Positions 16,391 to 26,482 of a stretch of 64,000 nucleotides of DNA are shown here, piece after piece. The notes under the pieces are model-generated. The model was given only the letters and a program-made list of their open reading frames with translations. It ran no database searches and was not told where the DNA came from. Source of the DNA: Mucilaginibacter lappiensis (lineage in GTDB: Bacteria; Bacteroidota; Bacteroidia; Sphingobacteriales; Sphingobacteriaceae). Position numbers and translations under genes: made by a program. The DNA lies in contig NZ_FTMG01000006.1 in the NCBI RefSeq assembly GCF_900155965.1, positions 248,001 to 312,000 on the forward strand, in the 5' to 3' direction. Position 1 is the stretch's first letter. Each line of letters begins with the position of its first letter.

Positions 16391-19300
16391 ATGATAAATT
16401 TTGACAGAAAATCTGTAATGGCTGTGCATGCATGGCAAAAAACCATTAAAATTATGAAGCTTGTTACTGTTTTGCTCTTTATGGGTATAATGCACATACA
16501 TGCTGCTGTTTATTCACAAAACGTTTACAATTTCAATCTCAATAACATCTCGGTAAAACAGATGTTCAAGCAAATAGAAAAAAACAGCAAATACACTGTT
16601 TTTTACCGGCTTGATCAGGTAAATGCCGACAAAAAAATAAGCGTGGAGTTACAGGACGCCAGCATCGAAACGGTGATGAAAAACGTGCTTCAGAATCAGC
16701 AATTAACTTTTCAGGTGGTTGATGATATTATTGTGATTAAACCAATGGGTAGTAATAACGTGGCAACTGTTGCGGTAAAGGGTTTAGTTACAGATATAAA
16801 CGGCATTTCGCTCCCAGGAGTAAGTGTTAAGCTTAAAGGCACCTCACTGGGTACAATAACAGACGCTAACGGAAAATACAGCCTCACACTTCCTGATGGC
16901 AACGGAATACTCGAATTTTCTTTTTTGGGTTTTACAACTCAACAGGTACCTGTTAACGGACAAACAACTATCAACGTAAAACTACTGGAAGAATCAAAAT
17001 CATTAAACGAAGTTGTTGTTGTAGGTTATGCTACACAAAAGAAAAAGGACCTGACCGGCGCTGTTGCGGTAGTTGATATACAAAACCTGGTTAAAACTCC
17101 TACATCTTCTGTCAATAATCAGTTACAGGGACAGGCTTCGGGAGTTACGGTAATCGGTTCCGGTCAGCCGGGACAAGAGCCAACGGTTCACATACGCGGG
17201 TTTAACACCTTTGGCGATAATACCCCTTTGTATGTAATTGATGGTGTACCCACACAGGATGTCAGTACCTTAAACCCTAATGATGTGGCCAACATGCAGG
17301 TATTAAAGGATGCAGGTTCGGCATCTATTTATGGTTCAAGGGCATCAAACGGCGTTATCATTATTTCTACGAAAAAGGGAGCCGGAAAGGTTAAAGTTCA
17401 GTACGATGCTTATTATGGATCACAAATACCCAAAGGTGGCAATGTGTATAACACGCTTTCGCCGCAGGAGATGGCAAATTTAAAAAGGATAGCACAAACC
17501 AATTCGGGTGTTACAACCTTTAATGATGCTCAATACGGTAGTGGGCCAACTTATGTATTACCAGATTATATTTCGCCAGCTGGCGCAAAACTGGGCGACC
17601 CAGCCGCCGATCCTTCCAAGTATTATGTTAATCCTTTCTATACCTCGTCTGACGACTATAATAATTTTTATCGCATAGTAAAAGCAAATAAAGCAGGCAC
17701 CGATTGGTATCACGAAGTATTTAAAACAGCTCCCATCATGAGCCATAACGTTGCTTTAAGTGGCGGCAATGACCAAGGCAGCTATCTATTTTCCTTAAAT
17801 TACTACAATCAAAAAGGCACCTTAATTGACACCTATGAAAAGCGATATACTATACGAGCTAACAGCCAGTATAATTTAGGCAAGCATGTAAGGGTGGGCG
17901 AAAATTTAGCGTATTCCATTATTGATAATCCGCAGGTAAGTATCAATAACCCAGACGCAGTACTGGCTATGGTGTTTCGAGAGCAGCCTATCATTCCGGT
18001 ATATGATATTAAAGGCAATTATGCAGGAGGCAGCGGGCCAGGTTTAGGAGACGCGGCCAACCCCGTAGCCATACAGGAACGTACCAAGAACGACAGAGCT
18101 TATAATTACCGTTTGTTTGGAAACATCTTTGCGGAGGCAGATATTCTGAAGTATTTTACCCTGCGTACCTCATTTGGCGGCGAGGTTAATTCAGGCACCT
18201 CACATTCCTTCCAATACCCAACCTATGAAAATGCCGAAAATTCACAATTAAATCAATACTCCCAAAGTTCAACCAGTGGATATAACTATACCTGGACAAA
18301 CACACTCTCCTATCATCAAACCTTTGGAAAACATGATCTGAAAGCTTTAGTGGGTGTAGAATCTTACCAGAGCCGGCTTGACATACTTGGTGGCACCAGG
18401 CAAAATTATTATTCGTTTGATCCCAATTATGTCAATCTTTCAACAGGCGCCAGTGATGGTCAAAGCAATTATAGTTATGCCCTTACACCTCCAGAAGGCT
18501 TATTCTCTTACATAGGCCGGTTAGATTACAGCTACAACGACAAATATTTGTTAAGCGCTGTTATCAGACGCGATGGCTCATCAAAATTCACTAATCAATA
18601 TGGTTGGTTCCCGGCAATAAGTGCCGGCTGGCGCTTATCGCAGGAAAATTTTATGAAAAATATTTCCTGGTTATCAGACCTGAAAATACGAGGCGGATAC
18701 GGCGTTTTGGGAAATCAGTTTAATATTACTGCAGGAAACAGATTTACCAACTTTTCAAGCTCAATTGGCCAATCGTATTACGGCATTGGCGGTGGCACAA
18801 GTATAGTGCCCGGATATTATCAAAGCACGCAGGGCAATCCGGATGCTAAATGGGAAAAAGACATCAACAGCAATATTGGTATTGATGCCTCTCTGTTTAA
18901 TGACAAACTATCTTTTACAATTGACTACTATAGAAAAGACATACGCGATTTGTTATTTAACCCTCCGAGCCTGGCAACCTATGGTAATGCGACACCAGCC
19001 TACGTGAATATCGCAAAAATGAAGAACGATGGTTTGGATGCCTCCGTTACTGGTAATTTTAAGGTAAACCATGATATTGGCATTAATGCAACACTATCGG
19101 TTACTACTTATAACAATAAGATAGTTAAAGTATCAAATGATGCCAATTATTTTGACACTGACAATGGCCGCCGGGTTGGAGCTAGTTTAGTACATAACGC
19201 CGTTGGGCATTCCATCGGAGAATTTTATGGTTACCAGGTGGTTGGCTTTTGGAATTCACAAGCAGAAGTAGATGCCGCCAATGCAAAAGCACGGAAAGCA

Positions 19301-19921
19301 ACCGGAGATCCGAACGCGGTATACGAGCAGGACATTGGTGTTGGTCGCTTTAAATATGCTGATATCAATGGAGATGGTCAAATAACTGCTGCAGACCGTA
19401 CCTATCTGGGTAACCCTAACCCTAAATTCAGCACAGGGCTTAACCTGGGATTTAATTATAAGCAATTTGATTTCAGCATCTTTTTATATGGGGTATTTGG
19501 GAATAAAGTATGGAACAACGTAAAATACTGGAGAGATTTTTACTCATCATTTGAAACGGCAAAAAGCCATACAGCACTATATGATTCCTGGACGCCACAA
19601 AATCATAATGCAAAAGCGCCTATACAAGAACTGGGCGGCTATTTTAGCACCAATGGTGCACCAAACTCTTACTTTGTAGAGAATGGATCATACCTGCGGG
19701 CCAAAAACACTCAAATTGGATATACTTTTACAAGTGGAGCCTTAAAAAAGCTCAGTATACAAAAGTTAAGGGTGTATATTTCTGCTGCAAATTTATTTAC
19801 AATAACCAAATACTCGGGGCTTGATCCTGAGCTTGGCGGCACCACAACCGACTTTGGCGTAGATGAAGGCACCTACTCAAGTTCACGTACCTTTTTAGTA
19901 GGTGTTAATCTTTCATTATGA
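16391..19921 (+). CDS. SusC/RagA TonB-linked outer-membrane transporter with STN domain
   Basis: 1176 residues. After a signal peptide (cleaved near residue 43) comes an STN domain (about 48-120, NLNNISVKQMFKQIEKNSKY), a carboxypeptidase-regulatory-like domain (about 128-205, VKGLVTDINGISLPGVSVKL), a TonB-box region, the plug (VYVVDGVP-like PLYVIDGVPT, SIYGSRASNGVI) and a beta-barrel ending in FLVGVNLSL. The STN domain marks it as a signalling transporter that contacts FecR. It imports a glycan or glycopeptide delivered by the SusD partner, powered by TonB. Confidence 0.96.
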   Translation: MINFDRKSVMAVHAWQKTIKIMKLVTVLLFMGIMHIHAAVYSQNVYNFNLNNISVKQMFKQIEKNSKYTVFYRLDQVNADKKISVELQDASIETVMKNVLQNQQLTFQVVDDIIVIKPMGSNNVATVAVKGLVTDINGISLPGVSVKLKGTSLGTITDANGKYSLTLPDGNGILEFSFLGFTTQQVPVNGQTTINVKLLEESKSLNEVVVVGYATQKKKDLTGAVAVVDIQNLVKTPTSSVNNQLQGQASGVTVIGSGQPGQEPTVHIRGFNTFGDNTPLYVIDGVPTQDVSTLNPNDVANMQVLKDAGSASIYGSRASNGVIIISTKKGAGKVKVQYDAYYGSQIPKGGNVYNTLSPQEMANLKRIAQTNSGVTTFNDAQYGSGPTYVLPDYISPAGAKLGDPAADPSKYYVNPFYTSSDDYNNFYRIVKANKAGTDWYHEVFKTAPIMSHNVALSGGNDQGSYLFSLNYYNQKGTLIDTYEKRYTIRANSQYNLGKHVRVGENLAYSIIDNPQVSINNPDAVLAMVFREQPIIPVYDIKGNYAGGSGPGLGDAANPVAIQERTKNDRAYNYRLFGNIFAEADILKYFTLRTSFGGEVNSGTSHSFQYPTYENAENSQLNQYSQSSTSGYNYTWTNTLSYHQTFGKHDLKALVGVESYQSRLDILGGTRQNYYSFDPNYVNLSTGASDGQSNYSYALTPPEGLFSYIGRLDYSYNDKYLLSAVIRRDGSSKFTNQYGWFPAISAGWRLSQENFMKNISWLSDLKIRGGYGVLGNQFNITAGNRFTNFSSSIGQSYYGIGGGTSIVPGYYQSTQGNPDAKWEKDINSNIGIDASLFNDKLSFTIDYYRKDIRDLLFNPPSLATYGNATPAYVNIAKMKNDGLDASVTGNFKVNHDIGINATLSVTTYNNKIVKVSNDANYFDTDNGRRVGASLVHNAVGHSIGEFYGYQVVGFWNSQAEVDAANAKARKATGDPNAVYEQDIGVGRFKYADINGDGQITAADRTYLGNPNPKFSTGLNLGFNYKQFDFSIFLYGVFGNKVWNNVKYWRDFYSSFETAKSHTALYDSWTPQNHNAKAPIQELGGYFSTNGAPNSYFVENGSYLRAKNTQIGYTFTSGALKKLSIQKLRVYISAANLFTITKYSGLDPELGGTTTDFGVDEGTYSSSRTFLVGVNLSL

Positions 19922-19943
19922 TAAACGTTTAAATTTTAGCGAC

Positions 19944-21731
19944 ATGAAAACATCAAAATATTTACTGGTTGTACTGATATTAAGCATCACACAATCATTT
20001 TACTCGTGCAAAAAATCATTAGATAAGCCACAGATAGGCTCATTAAGTCCGGAATTATTGCAAACAAAAGATGGCGTAAACGGCCTTTTAATTGGCGCAT
20101 ACAGCGCTTTGCGTGGTCAGCAGGGCGGCGACCAGAGCTTTGGCGGCGCAGATGCATGGCAGTCATCGCCAGACAACTGGATATACGCCGGCGTGGCCGG
20201 CGGCGATGCATCGAAGGGAAGTATTGCCGGCGACCAGCAGCCTATTGAGCCCATTGCAAACTTTTATATTGATGCAAGCAATCCATTTTTAAATACCAAA
20301 TGGATTGCCATTTATGAAGGCGTTTCCAGAACAAATAATGTTTTACGTACACTTCCAAAAGTAACCGGTTTTGCAGCTACAGACGCAGCAAACATTCAGG
20401 CGCAGGCACGGTTTTTAAGGGCCCATTTTTACTTTGAGGGGAAAAGAATGTTCAACAATATACCCTACATTGATGAAACAACAACCGACTTTAATCAACC
20501 TAACACAGTTGATGTATGGCCAAAAATTGAAGCCGATTTAAAGTATGCATATAATAACCTGCCCGCAACACAATCAGATATAGGCAGGGCCAATAAATGG
20601 GCAGCCGGCGCTTACCTGGCCAAAGTTTATATGTATGAGTTAAAATACGCCGATGCCAAGGCACTCTATGATATTATTGTTACCCAGGGAGTTACATCTG
20701 GCGGCTTACCATATGCTTTAACACCGCTGTTTCATGACAATTTCAGGGTTGCTACAAAAAACAACTCAGAATCTGTTTTTGCCATACAAGCGGTGGCCAA
20801 TGTAGACCCAAGCGCACCCTCCCAGGCCAATGATTTCGATCTGTTAAACTATCCGTATGGCACAAGCAGTCCATTTAGTTGCTGCGGGTTTTATCAGCCG
20901 TCTGTTGATCTGGTAAATCATTATCGCACCAATCCTACAACTGGCTTGCCTTACCTGGATGATTACGACGCACACCCTATAAAAAATGATATCGGTATAT
21001 TATCAGCCAATGATTTTGTACCCGATGACGGCGCCATTGATCCTCGTTTGGACTGGACCGTTGGTCGACGCGGAATTCCTTATCTTGATTGGGGAATCCA
21101 TCCGGGTAATGACTGGATCCGTGGTCAGGATTATGGCGGCCCTTATTCGCCAATAAAACATGTTTATACCCAGGCTAACCAAAATACAGAAGGCGACCAG
21201 CACTCTTACGGGCCAGGTACAGCCGTAAACTATAACATCATTCGCTTTGCCGATGTTTTATTAATGGCTGCCGAAGCAGAAGCGCAATTGGGTAATTTAT
21301 CAAAAGCCGAAGATTATGTAAACATGGTGCGCAACAGAGCCGCAAACCCGGATGGATTTGTTTTCAAATACACGGATGACTCTAACCCAACCGGTGGTGT
21401 ATCCACTACGCCGGCTGCCAATTACAAAGTAAGCCCTTACCCTCCCGGCGATTTTACAAAAGGATTAACCTATGCCTTAAAAGCCATCTATTATGAAAGG
21501 CAGATAGAATTGGCTATGGAAGGGCACCGCTTTTTTGATGTGGTAAGATGGGGGATAGCAGATCAGGCGCTAAATGCTTATTTCCAATATCAGGGAAAAA
21601 TCACCAGCGATGTAACCCAGGGACACTTTATAAAAGGAAAGAACGAGTACTATCCTATCCCTCAGATACAAATTGATTTGAGTACAAAAAATGGCAAACC
21701 TGTGCTTAAACAAAATCCGGGATATAATTAA
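19944..21731 (+). CDS. SusD/RagB-family substrate-binding lipoprotein
   Basis: The start is ATG 19944 (MKTSKYLL), 22 bp after susC; the 595-residue product has a signal peptide with a lipobox (FYSC). It carries the SusD TPR-type N-terminal region (AQARFLRAHFYFEGKRMF) and the C-terminal region (RFADVLLMAAEAEAQLG, YYERQIELAMEGHRFFDVVRWG). It forms the lid over the SusC barrel and binds the glycan. No glycoside hydrolase or surface glycan-binding protein follows, so the locus alone does not reveal the substrate. Confidence 0.96.
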   Translation: MKTSKYLLVVLILSITQSFYSCKKSLDKPQIGSLSPELLQTKDGVNGLLIGAYSALRGQQGGDQSFGGADAWQSSPDNWIYAGVAGGDASKGSIAGDQQPIEPIANFYIDASNPFLNTKWIAIYEGVSRTNNVLRTLPKVTGFAATDAANIQAQARFLRAHFYFEGKRMFNNIPYIDETTTDFNQPNTVDVWPKIEADLKYAYNNLPATQSDIGRANKWAAGAYLAKVYMYELKYADAKALYDIIVTQGVTSGGLPYALTPLFHDNFRVATKNNSESVFAIQAVANVDPSAPSQANDFDLLNYPYGTSSPFSCCGFYQPSVDLVNHYRTNPTTGLPYLDDYDAHPIKNDIGILSANDFVPDDGAIDPRLDWTVGRRGIPYLDWGIHPGNDWIRGQDYGGPYSPIKHVYTQANQNTEGDQHSYGPGTAVNYNIIRFADVLLMAAEAEAQLGNLSKAEDYVNMVRNRAANPDGFVFKYTDDSNPTGGVSTTPAANYKVSPYPPGDFTKGLTYALKAIYYERQIELAMEGHRFFDVVRWGIADQALNAYFQYQGKITSDVTQGHFIKGKNEYYPIPQIQIDLSTKNGKPVLKQNPGYN

Positions 21732-21745
21732 TTATAAAACTAACC

Positions 21746-21783
21746 AAAACATACAGGGGTGACCCACCCCTGTATGTTTTTTT
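21746..21783 (+). terminator. Terminator of the susCD operon
   Basis: A perfect 16-bp stem (AAAACATACAGGGGTG with its complement, three-base loop) running into seven T, 15 bp after the susD stop codon. Confidence 0.93.
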
Positions 21784-21841
21784 AACCACAGCTTATCATC
21801 GCTCCTGTTTTAAGCATTAAAAAATCTTAATATTAGTTTTT

Positions 21842-22972
21842 ATGAATAAATCATCAACGCGGTTTTTATCGTTGGATGTGTTTCGGGGAATGACTATTTG
21901 CTTTATGATCATTGTAAATACCCCGGGCAGTGGCGCGGCCGCCTTTTCGCCGCTTGAACATGCCGCCTGGCACGGCTTTACCCCTACCGATCTTGTATTC
22001 CCTTCCTTTTTGTTCGCAGTAGGCAATGCCATGAGTTTCTCGATGAAACGTTATCAGGAAATGGGCAACGCGGCGGTTTTAGGCAAAATATTTAAACGTA
22101 CCCTCCTGATTTTCCTGATAGGGTATCTCATGTACTGGTTCCCGTTTTTTAATTTCAAGGGCGGCCATATTTCCTTATCACCTATTGCAGATACCCGTAT
22201 CATGGGTGTATTACAGCGCATAGCCCTATGCTACTGCTTCGCATCACTTATGATCCACTTTCTTTCAAAGCAATCGGTTATTATTGTATCAATCCTGTTA
22301 TTAATTGGCTATTGGGTTTTGCTCCTGGTTTTTGGCGACCCTAACGATCCGCTGAGCATGACCGGTAACGCCGGTATATTCCTGGATAAATTTATCCTGG
22401 GCGACAACCATCTGTATCATGGCGAAAAAATAGCCTTTGACCCTGAGGGCATCCTCAGTACCCTGCCCGCTATCGTAAACGTAGTTATTGGCTATTATGC
22501 CGGCAAATTCATACAGCAAAAAGGTAAGGGTTATGATACCATAGCAAAAATGCTGCTTACTGGGGCACTGTTTATATTTCTGGCTCTGTGCTGGAACATG
22601 GTATTCCCTATCAATAAAAAATTGTGGACAAGCTCCTTTGTATTGGTTACCACCGGGCTCGATCTGGTGATCCTTTCCTTCCTGGTTTACGCACTCGAGA
22701 TCAATAACTGGAACAAAGGAAACTGGACACGCTTTTTCACTATCCTGGGTAAAAACCCGCTGCCTATCTATGTGCTGTCAGAAATACTGGTGATATTTTT
22801 TTACATGCTCACCGTTAAAGGAACCAGCTTCTATGACTGGATAAATACTTCTGTATACCAGGTAATAGCTCCGGGAGCTATCGGCTCACTGCTGTTTGCC
22901 ATAAGCTACATGCTTATTTGCTGGTGTGTAGGCTGGATATTGGATAAAAAGAAAATCTATATCCGGGTTTAA
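21842..22972 (+). CDS. Heparan-alpha-glucosaminide N-acetyltransferase-like membrane protein
   Basis: 376 residues with about ten membrane segments. The N-terminal SLDVFRGMTICFMIIVNTPG and AAWHGFTPTDLVFPSFLFAVG are the signature of the HGSNAT/YeiB-related acyltransferases (DUF5009 group, NagX-like), which carry acetyl groups across a membrane to amino sugars. Its place after a SusCD system suggests work on an imported amino-sugar oligomer, though a terminator separates it from susD and it may have its own promoter. Confidence 0.85.
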   Translation: MNKSSTRFLSLDVFRGMTICFMIIVNTPGSGAAAFSPLEHAAWHGFTPTDLVFPSFLFAVGNAMSFSMKRYQEMGNAAVLGKIFKRTLLIFLIGYLMYWFPFFNFKGGHISLSPIADTRIMGVLQRIALCYCFASLMIHFLSKQSVIIVSILLLIGYWVLLLVFGDPNDPLSMTGNAGIFLDKFILGDNHLYHGEKIAFDPEGILSTLPAIVNVVIGYYAGKFIQQKGKGYDTIAKMLLTGALFIFLALCWNMVFPINKKLWTSSFVLVTTGLDLVILSFLVYALEINNWNKGNWTRFFTILGKNPLPIYVLSEILVIFFYMLTVKGTSFYDWINTSVYQVIAPGAIGSLLFAISYMLICWCVGWILDKKKIYIRV

Positions 22973-22996
22973 ATTTTTCAACCTAAATATATTGCT

Positions 22997-23036
22997 AAAA
23001 GGGGCTGTATCATATATCATGATCAGCCTCTTTTTT
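22997..23036 (+). terminator. Terminator after the acyltransferase gene
   Basis: AAAAGGGGCTG pairs with CAGCCTCTTTTTT around a loop that itself contains a small ATCAT/ATGAT stem; six T follow. It lies 24 bp after the stop codon. Confidence 0.85.
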
Positions 23037-23105
23037 ATTTGATTTATCCGGATACTCAGCCAAGAATTGATGTATAATTCTGGGTTGGATAGATCGGCTC
23101 TATTA

Positions 23106-23219
23106 GCAAAAAAGTGGGTTTACATGGTTTACACATTTTATGGTTTACATTGATTTATATTGCTTAAAATCAATTAGTTATGAATTTATTTGACAAAAAA
23201 GTGTAAACCCACTTTTTGC
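23106..23219. repeat. Inverted repeat GCAAAAAGTGGGTTTACA
   Basis: Eighteen-base arms (left with one extra A) at 23106-23124 and 23202-23219. Between them the phrase GGTTTACA recurs. The rest of the 22973-23321 gap holds the acyltransferase terminator and AT-rich sequence; I see no gene. Confidence 0.85.
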
Positions 23220-23321
23220 ATAAATATCACCGGCTTAAAGTCAATTCACAGGTGACAAAATATCAGTGAGAATCAATTCGATTTATGATAAAGCCTCTTT
23301 TTATGTCATACCCCTTGGTCA

Positions 23322-23687
23322 TCAGCCTTGTTTGCCAATGAGCTTGTATCCATCGGCCATATCTGGTATTTGATCAAAGGACATACCTGCATACCGCTTT
23401 TCTATCCTGCCAATATGAGTGCAGGCATGTTCCAGATATTCATCGTCAATAACTTCCTGTATCGTATCTCTTATACCTTCCCGGCTCAAATTTGCCGCGA
23501 TGATCATATCAGATGCCCAGAAACTGGCCGAACTGGATTGGGTCATTAATTTTTGAATATTGGCCAGCGTGAATAGCGTAGCTACAAACACATTGCCATT
23601 TTCAAGTATAATATGAACATCGATATTGTCATCAAGTTCATTGGTTTCATTATACCCTGCCGGAAAAGTGATCTTAAAATCCATCAT
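23322..23687 (-). CDS. Conserved hypothetical protein, 121 residues
   Basis: Starts at either of two adjacent ATG codons (23687 or 23684). It reads as a small soluble alpha/beta protein (DFKITFPAGYNETNELDDNIDVHI at the start, split here only by description) with a Ser-rich middle and an HIGRIEKRY segment near the end. I recognise no domain. It stands alone, divergent from the CP-ATP-grasp operon across 262 bp of very AT-rich DNA that probably holds both promoters. Confidence 0.6.
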   Translation of the reverse strand: MMDFKITFPAGYNETNELDDNIDVHIILENGNVFVATLFTLANIQKLMTQSSSASFWASDMIIAANLSREGIRDTIQEVIDDEYLEHACTHIGRIEKRYAGMSFDQIPDMADGYKLIGKQG

Positions 23688-23949
23688 TATCTTAAAAAGA
23701 GTAAAGATAAAACTTGGCCAGCCATTAATTTCAACTAATTCATTTATAACTTTTCAGCACAAAAAACAACAATTACATAAATAAAGAATTAAAAATTAAA
23801 ATTATTAAGCATAAATTCAGTTAAAATGAAAATTTGATATAAATAATTGAATTTTTTTATCAAAAATTTGCTTTTTTATCAAAAACACTTTATAAATTAC
23901 ATTTTTAAAAATAACTGATTGATAAATTTCTAATTAATTACGATTTTAT

Positions 23950-25398
23950 ATGGAGGAATCAGCTTATTTTAACAAATACGACCCTATTAACGGCGTATGG
24001 GATGAAATGTATGGCGCCAATTGCAGCGTTCGCGATCATTATTTGAAAGTAATCGAATATATCTCGAAAGAATCTGCCGATGATCTGAACAAAAAGGAAG
24101 AACTGGCCAAGAGCCTTTTCATGAGCCAGGGTATTACTTTTACGGTTTATAACAGCGGCGAGGGTATCGAAAAGATATTCCCTTTTGATATTATCCCCCG
24201 TATTATTACTGCCAGCGAATGGGCTTTTGTAGAGAAGGGCATCAAACAACGACTGACTGCCCTTAACCTGTTTCTGAAGGACATATACAACAACCAGTTT
24301 ATTGTAAAGGATGGTATAGTACCCATTGATATTATTTACTCCTGTCCGCATTTTTTGCGTGAGATGTACCAGCTCAAGGTACCTTATGATATTTATGTGC
24401 ACATATCCGGCATCGATCTGATCCGCGATGAAGATGGCACTTTTTATGTACTGGAAGATAACCTGCGTACCCCATCCGGCGTAAGCTATATGCTCGAAAA
24501 CCGGGAGATCACCAAGCGCCTGTTTCCCGATCTGCTGCCGCAATGCGGGGTTCGCAGCGTAACCGAGTATCCAACCATACTGTATAAGAACCTTTTGGCG
24601 CTATCGCCGAGGCAAATATCAAACCCAACCATTGTATTATTAAGTCCGGGTATATACAACTCGGCTTACTTTGAGCATACCACCCTGGCCCGCCTCATGG
24701 GCGTTGAACTGGTGGAGGGCCGCGACCTGGTGGTTAATAACCATAAAGTATACATGAAAACCACAACCGGCCTGCAGCAGGTAGATGTGATATACCGCCG
24801 TGTAGATGATGAGTATCTTGATCCGCTGGTATTTAACCCCGAAAGCATGCTGGGTGTTGCGGGCATTATGGGCGCCTATCGCAAAGGCAATGTGGCTATA
24901 GTAAACGCTATTGGCACCGGCGTTGCCGACGACAAAGCAGTTTACGCCTACGTGCCGGATATGATACGCTATTACCTGAACGAGGAACCCATCCTTAAAA
25001 ACGTGCCTACTCACCAATTGGGCAACCCCGACGAACGCGAACATGTTTTCAAGAACCTGAACAACATGGTAGTTAAAAAAACCAATGGCAGCGGGGGCTA
25101 TGGTATGCTCATGGGCCATGCCGCGTCTGAACAGGAAATTGACGACTATAAAAAAGAGATCCTGAAAGATCCGCGCAATTTTATTGCTCAGCCAACTATT
25201 AGTCTTTCGGCGGCGCCTTGCTATATGCAGGGTTTATTAAAACCCCGCCGTGTCGACCTCCGCCCCTATGCGCTTTACGGCCCGGACGGCATTGAAATAG
25301 TTCCGGGCGGATTAACACGGGTGGCCCTTAAAGAAGGCTCACTGGTGGTAAACAGCTCGCAGGGCGGCGGCAGTAAGGATACCTGGGTGCTCGCCTGA
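23950..25398 (+). CDS. Circularly permuted ATP-grasp protein (type 2)
   Basis: 482 residues of the CP-ATPgrasp family (DUF404/DUF407 regions): GVWDEMY near residue 17, RALNLFL-like TALNLFLKDIYN, SGIDLIRDEDGTFYVLEDNLRTPSG, and the C-terminal VVKKTNGSGGYGM and QPTISLS blocks that form the ATP site. Members are predicted to make peptide or amide bonds. It heads a three-gene operon with alpha-E and transglutaminase genes, a set conserved across many bacteria but with no established product. A palindromic repeat begins at its TGA stop. Confidence 0.93.
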   Translation: MEESAYFNKYDPINGVWDEMYGANCSVRDHYLKVIEYISKESADDLNKKEELAKSLFMSQGITFTVYNSGEGIEKIFPFDIIPRIITASEWAFVEKGIKQRLTALNLFLKDIYNNQFIVKDGIVPIDIIYSCPHFLREMYQLKVPYDIYVHISGIDLIRDEDGTFYVLEDNLRTPSGVSYMLENREITKRLFPDLLPQCGVRSVTEYPTILYKNLLALSPRQISNPTIVLLSPGIYNSAYFEHTTLARLMGVELVEGRDLVVNNHKVYMKTTTGLQQVDVIYRRVDDEYLDPLVFNPESMLGVAGIMGAYRKGNVAIVNAIGTGVADDKAVYAYVPDMIRYYLNEEPILKNVPTHQLGNPDEREHVFKNLNNMVVKKTNGSGGYGMLMGHAASEQEIDDYKKEILKDPRNFIAQPTISLSAAPCYMQGLLKPRRVDLRPYALYGPDGIEIVPGGLTRVALKEGSLVVNSSQGGGSKDTWVLA

Positions 25399-25520
25399 TT
25401 TGGGATTTCGGAATTTTGATTTCGGATTTAGTGGCAGTCCATTACTTTCATAATTTAAACTCCGCAACCCATCAGGCACAATAAATAATCAAAATAAATC
25501 CGAAATAGAACATCCGAAAT
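25397..25520. repeat. GATTTGGGATTTCGG palindromic repeat, copy 2
   Basis: GATTTGGGATTTCGGAATTT on the left begins inside the TGA stop of the CP-ATP-grasp gene; the right arm AATCCGAAATAGAACATCCG lies just before the alpha-E gene. It is related to the copy at 8487-8605 but less perfectly paired, and separates two genes of one operon. Confidence 0.8.
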
Positions 25521-25531
25521 AAAAAAGACAT

Positions 25532-26467
25532 ATGTTAAGCAGGGTTGCAGCAAGTTTTTATTGGTTAAGCCGTTACATTGAGCGCAGCGATGGCATGCTG
25601 CGGATGCTCAAAATAAACTATGCCTCATCGCAGGATACCGTACAGGAATTTACCTGGGAACCGGTGATTAGGATATTTGTTGGTCTGCATGAGACCGATG
25701 CCGACACACTGGATAATGATAGCCGGTCGGTTTTAAAGTATATGGTTACGGGCAAAAACAACCCAAATTCCATACTCAATATTATTACACTGGCCCGTGA
25801 AAATGCCCGGGGCGTTCAGGAACACATCACCAAGGATCTGTGGCAATGTCTCAATGAGTATTATCATACCGTAAAAGATCCGCGGATAGAGCGTGCTTTA
25901 CAGCGGGAAGACCCTATTGGCGTACTCGATGTTCTGATCAAACAAGTGATGCTCTACTACGGCACCGTCGAGATCACGATGGAACGCGGCGAAGGACGTA
26001 GTTTTATGAATATCGGCAAATACCTGGAACGGGCCATACAATCGGTCGATATCCTGGATACTAAGTTCAGTTCCGTAAGTGATAACCCCAACCTGCTCAC
26101 CGATACCACTTATTGGAAACACCTCTTACTTTCATTGGGCGGCTATGAACTGTATCTAAAAACCTACCGTGAAGGCTTTGAAGCCGAGAATATCCTGGAG
26201 CAAGTAGTGCTCAACAATGATTTCCCACGATCGGTTATTTACGCGGTAAACAATATCCAGCGTTATTTCGACAGGTTGAAGAACGATACCAATGTGGATA
26301 CCTACCGGGAAATGTCGTTCCAAATAGGGCGTTTGCAAAGCCGGATTAAGTATAGCTCGGTACGCAGCATTAAGCAGGAAGGCCTGCACGGTTTTTTAAC
26401 CCAGATCCGGACCGAATTGTACAATGTCGGTAACTCGCTGAATGAGTACTATTTTGCCAATTCATAA
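25532..26467 (+). CDS. Alpha-E domain protein (DUF403)
   Basis: 311 residues, almost entirely helical, with the family opening MLSRVAASFYWLSRYIERSD and the later motif FMNIGKYLERA. The domain always travels with CP-ATP-grasp and transglutaminase genes and is presumed to be a partner in the same amide-forming or protein-tagging reaction. It lies between those two genes here, with 134 bp of repeat sequence before it and 15 bp after it. Confidence 0.92.
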   Translation: MLSRVAASFYWLSRYIERSDGMLRMLKINYASSQDTVQEFTWEPVIRIFVGLHETDADTLDNDSRSVLKYMVTGKNNPNSILNIITLARENARGVQEHITKDLWQCLNEYYHTVKDPRIERALQREDPIGVLDVLIKQVMLYYGTVEITMERGEGRSFMNIGKYLERAIQSVDILDTKFSSVSDNPNLLTDTTYWKHLLLSLGGYELYLKTYREGFEAENILEQVVLNNDFPRSVIYAVNNIQRYFDRLKNDTNVDTYREMSFQIGRLQSRIKYSSVRSIKQEGLHGFLTQIRTELYNVGNSLNEYYFANS

Positions 26468-26482
26468 TTTAATTTGACAATT

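Noticed and set aside
23959..25119. Two long minus-strand frames inside the CP-ATP-grasp gene
   Set aside because: They are shadows of a well-conserved plus-strand enzyme.
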